The position numbers and the translations under genes are program-made. Below, piece by piece: positions 57,588 to 64,000 of a stretch of 64,000 nucleotides of DNA. The DNA is from Pseudoxanthomonas kalamensis DSM 18571 (GTDB lineage: Bacteria; Pseudomonadota; Gammaproteobacteria; Xanthomonadales; Xanthomonadaceae): NCBI RefSeq assembly GCF_010211745.1, contig NZ_PDWQ01000003.1:186001-250000 (forward strand), given 5' to 3'. The first letter of the stretch is position 1; every line of letters starts with the position of its first letter. The notes under the pieces were generated by a model, which worked only from the letters and a program-made list of their open reading frames with translations, searched no databases and was not told the origin of the DNA.

Positions 57588-57937
57588 GCGCCGTCGCTGC
57601 GACCGGCACGATCCAGGGCGCGTGCCAGCGCTGCTGCTGCGGCCTCTGGCAGCGCGGCCTGCATCTGCATGGCGCTGGCCGGGCGACGGCGGGCTTCGCG
57701 CTGCGCAGACAACCGGGCCAGCCGTGCTTCGCGTGCGCGATAGCGCTCGCGTGCGGCCCAGGCAGTGCGCAGGCGTGCTTGCGCCGTGGCGATTTCCCGT
57801 ATCGTCGCGACCGCGCAGGACGGGCAGGGCCGATAGTCCATCAGTCCCGCATCCAGCGCTTCGTCGATGCGGTCTTCGCGCAGCAGCGCGGCAAACCGCT
57901 CCGCGCGGGCGCAGTCGTGGCCGGTCGCGGCAGGCAT
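57584..57937 (-). CDS. Small CPSC-motif hypothetical protein
   Basis: The 117-residue product begins MPAATGHDCARAERFAALLR and contains CPSC within LMDYRPCPSCAVATIREIAT. The CxxC with an earlier Cys at 9 could bind zinc or be redox-active. The second half is a strongly basic helix rich in Arg and Ala (RERYRAREARLARLSAQREA), suggesting a coiled or nucleic-acid-binding helix. Start and stop both overlap neighbours (1 bp with the enoyl-CoA hydratase gene, 4 bp with nth), so it is a real operon member. The family is not recognised. Confidence 0.75.
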   Translation of the reverse strand: MPAATGHDCARAERFAALLREDRIDEALDAGLMDYRPCPSCAVATIREIATAQARLRTAWAARERYRAREARLARLSAQREARRRPASAMQMQAALPEAAAAALARALDRAGRSDGA

Positions 57938-58734
57938 CACTCGCCGCGGAACTCGGGCTTGCGCCGTTCCAGGAAGGCGCGGGTGCCTTCGCGCATGTCC
58001 TGGCTGGCGAACAGCAGGGCGAACTGCGCACTTTCGAAACGCAGGCCCTCGTCGATCGCGCATTCGCCGCCGGCGATCACCGCCTCCAGGGTTCCGCGCA
58101 GTGCCAGCGGCGCCGAGCGCGAGAGCTGCGCGGCGATCGCCTTGATTTCGGCATCCAGCGCTTCGGCCGGCACCACCCGGTTGACGATGCCGAATTGCTG
58201 CGCGCGGGCGGCATCGATCGGCGCGCCGAGCAGGCACAGTTCCAGCGCGGCGGCACGTCCGGCCAGCCGCAGCAGACGCTGGGTGCCGCCGAAGCCGGGA
58301 ATCAGGCCCAGGCCGATCTCGGGTTGGCCGAGCCGGGCGCTGTCGGCAGCCACGCGCAGGTGGCAGGCCATCGCCAGTTCCAGGCCGCCGCCGAGGGCGA
58401 AGCCGTTGATCCTCGCGATCACTGGCTTGGGCAGGGTTTCGATGCGGCGCATCAGCCGCTGTCCGGCCAGCGAGAATTCATGCCCCCGGGCGGCGCTGAG
58501 GTCGGCCATCTCGGCGATGTCGGCGCCGGCGACGAAGGCCTTGGGGCCGGCGCCGGTCAGCACCAGCACCCGTACCGACGAATCGTCGGCCGCCGCGTCG
58601 AAGGCGGCCTGCAAGGCCGCCAGGGTGGCGGCATTCAGCGCGTTGAGCTTGTCCGGACGGTTGACGGTGACGGTACGGATGGCGCCATCGTCGTGGACGA
58701 GGACGGTTTCGGTGCGGTCGCGGGATTCGCCCAT
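57937..58734 (-). CDS. Enoyl-CoA hydratase
   Basis: A crotonase-superfamily enzyme of 265 residues that hydrates 2-enoyl-CoA in beta-oxidation. The oxyanion-hole segments are KAFVAGADIAEMADLS near 65-80 and INGFALGGGLELAMACHLRV near 109-128. Both hydratase glutamates are present: E119 in GGGLELA and E139 in LGQPEIGLGLIPG. C-terminal RRKPEFRGE is typical. It heads a three-gene minus-strand set with the CPSC protein and nth. Chain-length preference is not evident. Confidence 0.92.
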   Translation of the reverse strand: MGESRDRTETVLVHDDGAIRTVTVNRPDKLNALNAATLAALQAAFDAAADDSSVRVLVLTGAGPKAFVAGADIAEMADLSAARGHEFSLAGQRLMRRIETLPKPVIARINGFALGGGLELAMACHLRVAADSARLGQPEIGLGLIPGFGGTQRLLRLAGRAAALELCLLGAPIDAARAQQFGIVNRVVPAEALDAEIKAIAAQLSRSAPLALRGTLEAVIAGGECAIDEGLRFESAQFALLFASQDMREGTRAFLERRKPEFRGE

Positions 58735-58879
58735 GACGGTGGCAGGACTCCGGAAAGAAAATTAAAAAATAGTTAAATTGAACTTTGCCATGCCGGCAGT
58801 GGTCACAGCGACGTCCTCACTGGCCGTTAAGCCGGGCACGGGCTATCCTATCGCGTCACGCATTTGGTCTGAATGCAGG

Positions 58880-58899
58880 GGCGGTTCAACCGCCTTTTT
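58880..58899 (+). other. Terminator-like hairpin in the leader of the FKBP gene
   Basis: GGCGGT-TCA-ACCGCC (58880-58894) followed by five T residues has the form of an intrinsic terminator on the plus strand. It lies 25 bp before the FKBP start codon, with the ribosome-binding site between them. No plus-strand gene lies upstream for over 10 kb, so it may be a leader attenuator rather than an end-of-gene signal. Confidence 0.55.
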
Positions 58900-58923
58900 C
58901 ATTACCGGAGGTTCTACAAACTT

Positions 58924-59631
58924 ATGAAGTTGCGTCTGCTTTCCGCCAGCTTGCTGGCCCTGACCCTGGCTGCCGGCTCCGCCTTCGCGCAGACCACGCC
59001 GCCGCCGGACCGCAATGCGCTCAGCTACGCCCTGGGCTACGACCTCGGTCGCAATCTGATCGAAAGCGGCGAGTCGATCGACCTGGCCACGGTGACCCGT
59101 GCGCTGCAGGACGGTTATGCCAAGAAGGATCCCGCGGTGCCGGTCGAACAACTGCGCACGGCGTTCCAGACCATGGAGAAGCGTCAGCAGGAGAAGGCTG
59201 AGGCCGCCTTCAACAAGCTGGCCACGGAGAACCGCGCCAAAAGCACGGCGTTCCTGAACCAGAACAAGGCCAAGGCGGGCGTGCAGACCCTGCCCAGCGG
59301 CGTGCAGTACCGGGTGATCGAAGCCGGCACCGGCGCCAAGCCGAACCAGGCCAGCACGGTGACCCTGCAATATCGCGGCGCGCTGACCGACGGTCGCGTG
59401 TTTGCCGACACCTACAGCCCGCCGGCCGGGCAGGCCGCGCCGGCGCCGACCCCGATGAAGGTCAGCGAGATTCCGCTGCAGGGCCTGCGCGAGGCGCTGG
59501 TGCTGATGCCGGCTGGTTCGCGCTGGGAAGTGGTGATGCCGGCCAACACCGCCTACGGCAATACCCGGCAGTCGCCGATCGGTCCCGAGCAGGCGGTCGT
59601 TTACGACATCAAGCTGCTGACCGTGCAGTAA
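58924..59631 (+). CDS. Periplasmic FKBP-type peptidyl-prolyl cis-trans isomerase (Mip/FkpA-like)
   Basis: The 235-residue protein has a signal peptide (MKLRLLSASLLALTLAAGSA FA). An N-terminal dimerisation helix region (about 30-115) begins ALSYALGYDLGRNLIESGES. The C-terminal FKBP domain (about 125-235) has SGVQYRVIEAGTGAKPNQAS, TLQYRGALTDGRVF, PLQGLREALVLMPAGSRWEV and MPANTAYGN. This is the Mip/FkpA architecture of dimeric periplasmic chaperones. The start at 58924 fits GGAGG about 12 bp upstream. An AT-rich tract at 58755-58785 lies in the promoter region. Confidence 0.93.
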   Translation: MKLRLLSASLLALTLAAGSAFAQTTPPPDRNALSYALGYDLGRNLIESGESIDLATVTRALQDGYAKKDPAVPVEQLRTAFQTMEKRQQEKAEAAFNKLATENRAKSTAFLNQNKAKAGVQTLPSGVQYRVIEAGTGAKPNQASTVTLQYRGALTDGRVFADTYSPPAGQAAPAPTPMKVSEIPLQGLREALVLMPAGSRWEVVMPANTAYGNTRQSPIGPEQAVVYDIKLLTVQ

Positions 59632-59698
59632 TCCGCACGCGACGCTCGCGTTACCCGACCGTGCCGGCCTTGCGCCGGCACGGTCGTTTGCGGAGTCC

Positions 59699-60538
59699 GT
59701 GTCCGATTCCGCCGAGCCGGCCCAGGGTGTAGATTGCATGCAGTATGCGAACGGAGTCATCGCCAGCCCCTGTACCGGGATCTGCACGCTTGACGAAGAC
59801 GGGTATTGCCGCGGCTGCCGGCGCACGCTGGCCGAAATCGCATCCTGGTCGCAGATCGGCGATGCGGAGCGGGAGCGGCTGATGCAGTCGGTGCTGCCAC
59901 GGCGTTCGCCCTTGTCTTCCCTGTTCGATGCGCTGCCTGAACAGCTGGCCTTGCGTAGTGCCTTGCATGGGCTGGACCGGCTGCCTGAGGGCGAGGGCTG
60001 GAACCGCGACGAGTTGCGCGACCTGCTGCCCGACGGGCCGCTGGCCGAAGCTGCCGTCCTGGTCGGGCTGGTGCCGCGGCCGGCCGGCACGGCGGTGCTG
60101 CTGACCCGTCGCTACGATGGTCTGCGTCATCACGGCGGCCAGGTCAGCTTTCCCGGCGGACGCATCGATCCGGGCGACGCCGACGTGGTTGCCGCCGCCT
60201 TGCGCGAGAGCCGCGAGGAAATCGCCTTGCCGTCTACGCAGGTGCAGCCGTTCGGCTACCTGGACCCGTTCGCCACCATCAGCGGTTTCCGCGTCACTCC
60301 GGTGGTCGCCGCGCTGGATCCGGCGTACCGGCCGCAGCCGAATCCGGCCGAGGTGGCGGATGTGTTCGAGGTGCCGCTGGATTTCCTGATGTCGCCGCGC
60401 AACCTGCGCAAGGTCGAACTGGAATTCCGTGGCCGTCTGCGCAGCGTGCTGGAGTACGACTGGCCCGGCCAGCGCATCTGGGGCGCGACCGCGGCCATTC
60501 TGTACAACCTGAGGCAGCGCCTGGAAGGGCGGGCATGA
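59699..60538 (+). CDS. DUF1289 / Nudix (CoA pyrophosphatase-like) fusion protein
   Basis: The 279-residue product, starting at GTG 59699, joins two domains. Residues about 15-70 are DUF1289, with four cysteines in SPCTGICTLDEDGYCRGCRRT that probably bind zinc or an Fe-S cluster. Residues about 105-270 are a Nudix domain of the NudL/CoA pyrophosphatase type: HHGGQVSFPGGRIDPGDAD, then the ALRESREEIALPSTQ core. In many relatives the two are separate adjacent genes. The Nudix box has Asp for the first Glu. The end overlaps the sulfurtransferase gene by 4 bp. Confidence 0.85.
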   Translation: MSDSAEPAQGVDCMQYANGVIASPCTGICTLDEDGYCRGCRRTLAEIASWSQIGDAERERLMQSVLPRRSPLSSLFDALPEQLALRSALHGLDRLPEGEGWNRDELRDLLPDGPLAEAAVLVGLVPRPAGTAVLLTRRYDGLRHHGGQVSFPGGRIDPGDADVVAAALRESREEIALPSTQVQPFGYLDPFATISGFRVTPVVAALDPAYRPQPNPAEVADVFEVPLDFLMSPRNLRKVELEFRGRLRSVLEYDWPGQRIWGATAAILYNLRQRLEGRA

Positions 60539-61386
60539 ACTGGACGACCGTCGTTTCGGCACGGGAACTGGCCGGGGCGCTGGAACGTTCCGACCTGCGC
60601 CTGCTGGATGCGCGCGCGGTGCTGTCCGAGCCGGCAGCCGGCATTCGAGGCTATGCCGAAGCGCACCTGCCAGGCGCGCAGTTCGCCGATCTCAACCAGG
60701 ACTTGTCCGATCTGAACCGCGCCGGATGCGGGCGGCATCCGTTGCCGGAAGCCGAGGTGTTCGCGCGCAAGCTGGGCGCCTGGGGCATCGCGCCGCAACA
60801 CCAGGTGGTGGTCTACGACGCCGGCGACGGCAGCATGGCCGCGGCCCGCGCCTGGTGGCTGCTGAAGCTGCTGGGGCATGCGCGCGTTGCAGTACTGGAT
60901 GGCGGACTGGCCGCCTGGCGTGCGGCCGGCTTGCCGGAAACCGCGGAGACGCCGGTGCCGGAAGACATGGGCGCCTATCCGGGGAGTTTCGAGGCTTCGC
61001 GCATCGTCGGCACCGATGAAGTGCAGGCGCGGCTGACCGAATCACCGGGCTGGCTGTTCGACGCGCGCGCGCCGGAACGCTACAGCGGCGAGAACGAGCA
61101 TATCGACCCAGTGGCTGGCCACGTACCGGGGGCGATCAACCTTCCGTATGCGCGAAACCTGCGCGATGGTCGCCTGTTGCCGGTCGAGGAACTGCGTGCG
61201 TCGTTGTCGGCGGCGCTGGCCGGCGGCGATCCCGACCGGGCCGTGCTGATGTGCGGTTCCGGCGTGACCGCCTGCCATCTGCTGCTGGCGTTCGAGCATG
61301 CCGGCCTGTCGGGGCCGCGTGTTTATGCCGGTTCGTGGAGCGAATGGATCGGCGATCCGCAACGGCCGGTGGCGCGCGGCAATTGA
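60535..61386 (+). CDS. sseA: 3-mercaptopyruvate sulfurtransferase (tandem rhodanese)
   Basis: The 283-residue protein has two rhodanese domains (about 5-125, inactive, and about 155-275, active). The catalytic loop is MCGSGVTACH with C240; the CGSGVT loop is that of mercaptopyruvate sulfurtransferase rather than thiosulfate sulfurtransferase. Other signatures are HLPGAQFADLNQDLSD and VAGHVPGAINLPYARN. It moves sulfur from 3-mercaptopyruvate to thiol acceptors or cyanide. ATG overlaps the DUF1289-Nudix stop by 4 bp. Confidence 0.9.
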   Translation: MNWTTVVSARELAGALERSDLRLLDARAVLSEPAAGIRGYAEAHLPGAQFADLNQDLSDLNRAGCGRHPLPEAEVFARKLGAWGIAPQHQVVVYDAGDGSMAAARAWWLLKLLGHARVAVLDGGLAAWRAAGLPETAETPVPEDMGAYPGSFEASRIVGTDEVQARLTESPGWLFDARAPERYSGENEHIDPVAGHVPGAINLPYARNLRDGRLLPVEELRASLSAALAGGDPDRAVLMCGSGVTACHLLLAFEHAGLSGPRVYAGSWSEWIGDPQRPVARGN

Positions 61387-61461
61387 GTGAGGCTTAGCTG
61401 CATAAGCCGCGAAAGGGCTTTCATGGAAAAGCCTTGTCGCGGGTTGCGCTGCTCCAACGGG

Positions 61462-62238
61462 TTATTTGCCGAGCTTTTCCACCAGCGCCCGCAATGCCTG
61501 TTGCGCGTCGGGTGCGTACCAGCCGTCGACGAAGCGGTCCAGCGGCACGTTGTCCGACTCCAGCGCTTCGACCACGTCGGCGCGGGCGATGGCGCGCGTC
61601 TGCAGCATCGGCTGGCGCGGCAGGGCCAGAGTGGCCTGCAGCCAGGCCAGCGCGCGGGTCACGACCTGATCGCCGTCGGCCAGTTCGTCGACCAGTCCGA
61701 TCTGCAACGCCTGTTCGGCCGGGACCAGGGCGCCGGCCACCAACAGGCGTTCGGCGCGCTGCGCGCCGACCACTCGCCGCAGCAGGCGCTGGATGCCCTC
61801 CGGCGCGACCAGCCCGACCTGCACTTCGTTGAGGCCGATCACGTTGGGGCGCGCGGGGTCGGGGCTGCGCGCCATCACCCGGTAGTCGCAGCACAGCGCC
61901 AGCACGCAACCACCGGCCGGCGAATGGCCGGTCAGCGCCACCGCGACCGGCACCCGGCTGTTGACCAGACTGCCGGCGGCGCCGAAGAAGGCCTGCCAGG
62001 CGGCATGTAGGGCCTGGCGGTCGTCGCCGAACGCGAGCAGGCGCGGCACATCCAGGCCGGCGGTGAATACTTTGTCGTTGCCGGACAGCACGATGCCGTC
62101 GACGCCGTCGGTCTGCGCCTGTTCGACCGCGGCGATCAGTGCCCGGCACAGCTCGGGGTTCAGCGCGTTGACCGGCGGACGCGCCAGCCGGATTTCGCGG
62201 ATGTTGCCGTGGTCGCGGGTCTGGATCAGCTCGCTCAT
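61462..62238 (-). CDS. Enoyl-CoA isomerase-like crotonase (ECI/dodecenoyl-CoA isomerase type)
   Basis: The 258-residue protein has the crotonase fold, but both hydratase glutamates are missing: the first is Val in SPAGGCVLALCCDYRVMA and the second is Gln in GLNEVQVGLVAPEG. These segments instead resemble mitochondrial delta3,delta2-enoyl-CoA isomerase (SPAGGC and GLNETQLGI), whose base is the Glu retained here as E138. It would thus shift double bonds during unsaturated fatty acid oxidation. The oxyanion segment is DKVFTAGLDVPRLLA. The start at 62238 gives MSELIQTRDHGNIREIRLAR. The thioesterase gene lies 34 bp upstream. Confidence 0.85.
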   Translation of the reverse strand: MSELIQTRDHGNIREIRLARPPVNALNPELCRALIAAVEQAQTDGVDGIVLSGNDKVFTAGLDVPRLLAFGDDRQALHAAWQAFFGAAGSLVNSRVPVAVALTGHSPAGGCVLALCCDYRVMARSPDPARPNVIGLNEVQVGLVAPEGIQRLLRRVVGAQRAERLLVAGALVPAEQALQIGLVDELADGDQVVTRALAWLQATLALPRQPMLQTRAIARADVVEALESDNVPLDRFVDGWYAPDAQQALRALVEKLGK

Positions 62239-62272
62239 GCGTACTCCGGAAACGATGGGAATGGGATACGGC

Positions 62273-62689
62273 TCAGCTTGACGCGGCGCGGATCGCGTCC
62301 GGCAGCGGTACGCTCTTGCCGGCGTGGGTATCGATCCATGCTGCGGTGGCGCTGCCGTCGCAGTACAGCACTGATTCGTCGTCGGCATCGAGGATGCGAT
62401 GGCCGATGGTCACGCTACTGCTGCCCAGGCGCATGATGAACAGTTCGACCATCAGTTCGGCCGGCCACGTGATCGGGCGGCGATAGTTGATGTCTGCATT
62501 GACCAGCACCGGCAGGCAGCGGTCCTGCATGCTGAAACCGGGAATGGTGGCCAGCCAGCGCACGCGTGCTTCCTCGATGTAGGACAGGTACATGGCGTTG
62601 TTGACATGGCCGAAGCTGTCCATGTCGCGCCAGCGCACACTCAGCGGAATGCGGGCCAGCAGTCTGGGGGAGGAGTCGGTCGTGTTCAT
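62273..62689 (-). CDS. Acyl-CoA thioesterase (4HBT hot-dog family)
   Basis: The 138-residue hot-dog protein has the YbgC/FcbC-like pattern: [20 protein letters not shown] near 18-37, with catalytic Asp and the HVNNA turn, then IEEARVRWL and NINYRRPI-like [20 protein letters not shown]. It hydrolyses acyl-CoA or acyl-ACP thioesters; the substrate is unknown. The start overlaps the uvrA stop by 4 bp (ATGA), so it is coupled to uvrA, and it is followed by the enoyl-CoA isomerase-like gene. Confidence 0.88.
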   Translation of the reverse strand: MNTTDSSPRLLARIPLSVRWRDMDSFGHVNNAMYLSYIEEARVRWLATIPGFSMQDRCLPVLVNADINYRRPITWPAELMVELFIMRLGSSSVTIGHRILDADDESVLYCDGSATAAWIDTHAGKSVPLPDAIRAASS

Positions 62690-64000
62690 GCGGTTTTCTT
62701 GCGGCGGGGGGAACGGGTGCCGCGCCCGGAGGCGGGCGCAGCAGGGTCGAGCAGCTTGGCGAGGAAGCGACCGGTGTGCGAAGCCGGGTTCGCGGCGATC
62801 TCCTCGGGGGTGCCGGTGGCGATCACGCTGCCGCCGCGGTGGCCGCCTTCCGGTCCCAGGTCGACCACCCGGTCGGCGGTCTTGATCACATCCAGGTTGT
62901 GCTCAATGACGACGATGGTGTTGCCGTCGTCGCGCAGCTTGTGCAGCACTGCCAGCAGATGCTCGATGTCGTGGAAATGCAGGCCGGTGGTCGGTTCGTC
63001 GAGAATGTACAGCGTGCGCCCGGTATCGCGGCGCGACAGCTCCTTCGACAGCTTGACCCGCTGCGCCTCGCCGCCGGACAGGGTGGTCGCGCTCTGGCCC
63101 AGGCGGATGTAGCTCAGGCCCACGTCCATCAGTGTTTCCAGCTTGCGCGCGATCGCCGGCACCGGCTCGAACAGGGCCAGCGCGTCTTCGACGGTCATTT
63201 CCAGCACGTCGTTGATGTTGTAGCCCTTGTACAGGATCTCCAGCGTCTCGCGGTTGTAGCGCTTGCCGTGACAGACGTCGCAGGGTACGTACACGTCAGG
63301 CAGAAAGTGCATCTCGACCTTGATCAGGCCGTCGCCCTGGCAGGCTTCGCAGCGGCCGCCGCGCACGTTGAAGCTGAAGCGCCCGGGTGAATAGCCGCGC
63401 GCGCGCGCCTCGGGCACCTGCGCGAACAGTTCCCGCAGGGGGGTGAACAGGCCGGTGTAGGTGGCCGGATTGCTGCGCGGGGTGCGCCCGATCGGCGACT
63501 GGTCGATGTCCACGACCTTGTCGAACAGGTCGAGGCCCTCGATTTCGCGGTACGGCGCCGGTGCGTGCGAGGCGCCGTTGATCTCGTTGGCGGCCAGCGA
63601 ATACAGCGTGTCGTTGACCAGGGTCGACTTGCCCGAACCGGACACGCCGGTGATGCAGGTGAACAGCCCGGCGGGGATGTCCAGATCGACGTCCTTCAGG
63701 TTGTTGCCGCTGGCGCCGCGCAGGTGCAGGGTCATCTTGTGATTCGGCTTGTGCCGGGTCTTCGGCACCTCGATCCGGCGCTTGCCGGACAGGTACTGCC
63801 CGGTCAGCGAGCGCGGTGCCCGCAGGATGTCCCGCAGCGATCCCTGACCGACGATTTCGCCGCCGTGCACGCCGGCGCCGGGGCCGATGTCGAGGATGTG
63901 GTCGGCGGCGCGGATGGCGTCCTCGTCGTGCTCGACCACGATCACCGTGTTGCCGAGGTCGCGCAGCCGGACCAGGGTGCCCAGCAGGCGTTCGTTGTCG
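62686..64000 (-). CDS. uvrA: Excinuclease ABC subunit A, C-terminal part
   Basis: UvrA is the damage-recognising ATPase of nucleotide excision repair. The gene extends beyond the right edge; the visible 438 residues cover the second ABC module. They include the end of the first ATPase ([12 protein letters not shown] and [20 protein letters not shown]), Walker [17 protein letters not shown], the zinc-binding [20 protein letters not shown] and [17 protein letters not shown], signature [16 protein letters not shown] and Walker [16 protein letters not shown]. The C-terminus ends in a basic [12 protein letters not shown] tail. The start codon is outside the window. Confidence 0.97.
   Translation of the reverse strand, partial: DNERLLGTLVRLRDLGNTVIVVEHDEDAIRAADHILDIGPGAGVHGGEIVGQGSLRDILRAPRSLTGQYLSGKRRIEVPKTRHKPNHKMTLHLRGASGNNLKDVDLDIPAGLFTCITGVSGSGKSTLVNDTLYSLAANEINGASHAPAPYREIEGLDLFDKVVDIDQSPIGRTPRSNPATYTGLFTPLRELFAQVPEARARGYSPGRFSFNVRGGRCEACQGDGLIKVEMHFLPDVYVPCDVCHGKRYNRETLEILYKGYNINDVLEMTVEDALALFEPVPAIARKLETLMDVGLSYIRLGQSATTLSGGEAQRVKLSKELSRRDTGRTLYILDEPTTGLHFHDIEHLLAVLHKLRDDGNTIVVIEHNLDVIKTADRVVDLGPEGGHRGGSVIATGTPEEIAANPASHTGRFLAKLLDPAAPASGRGTRSPRRKKTA

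Overview
The window is about 64 kb of GC-rich bacterial chromosome. Gene order and protein types place it in the Xanthomonadaceae/Lysobacteraceae (Gammaproteobacteria). The strongest clue is the acetyl-pathway arginine cluster: N-acetylornithine carbamoyltransferase, argG, acetylcitrulline deacetylase, a fused N-acetylglutamate kinase/synthase, argC, argH, proB and proA. A long-form HisG and a TrpR-like regulator at the head of the his operon fit the same family. Genus cannot be fixed from this window.

Layout. 1-5.8 kb: the end of clpX, lon behind a heat-shock-like promoter, an HU gene, two tRNAs (Val, Asp) and ppiD, which together form a protein-quality-control and nucleoid block. 5.8-9.0 kb on the minus strand: cysS, sufE and an MFS exporter. 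9.1-20.0 kb: a secreted hypothetical, then the arginine/proline operon, with most junctions overlapping or only a few bases long. 20.0-22.9 kb is the accessory part: a duplicated 3' end of proA carrying palindromic repeats, three AT-richer integron gene cassettes with attC sites but no integrase, a 21-bp phased repeat array, and a tRNA-Pro. 22.9-30.2 kb: cytochrome bd oxidase (cydA, cydB, cydX) divergent from its CydDC assembly exporter, with a perfect FNR box between the two operons and an FNR-type regulator gene just downstream.

30.3-39.3 kb: hisS, a TrpR-like regulator and the complete his operon (hisG-D-C-B-H-A-F-IE). 39.3-48.3 kb: a secreted metallophosphoesterase, a JmjC/cupin-like protein, methionine salvage (mtnB, mtnD, mtnC), two APC-family permeases, a Nudix hydrolase and rlmB. 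48.3-56.9 kb, all on the minus strand: a macrodomain protein, RNase T and a phosphate-starvation block (OprP-like porin, two pstS, pstC, pstA, pstB, phoU) with three Pho-box-like repeat sites. 56.9-64.0 kb: nth, enoyl-CoA hydratase and isomerase paralogues, a periplasmic FKBP, a DUF1289-Nudix fusion, a mercaptopyruvate sulfurtransferase, a thioesterase and the 3' part of uvrA.

Most of the window is conserved core genome. The unusual material is concentrated at 20.0-22.7 kb (tandem duplication, orphan integron cassettes, phased repeat). Smaller regulatory candidates are a possible arginine attenuator before argF', a large inverted repeat between argF' and argG, a palindrome-bearing AT-richer insert inside cysS, and a terminator-like hairpin in the FKBP leader. 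No transposase, prophage or CRISPR array is visible.
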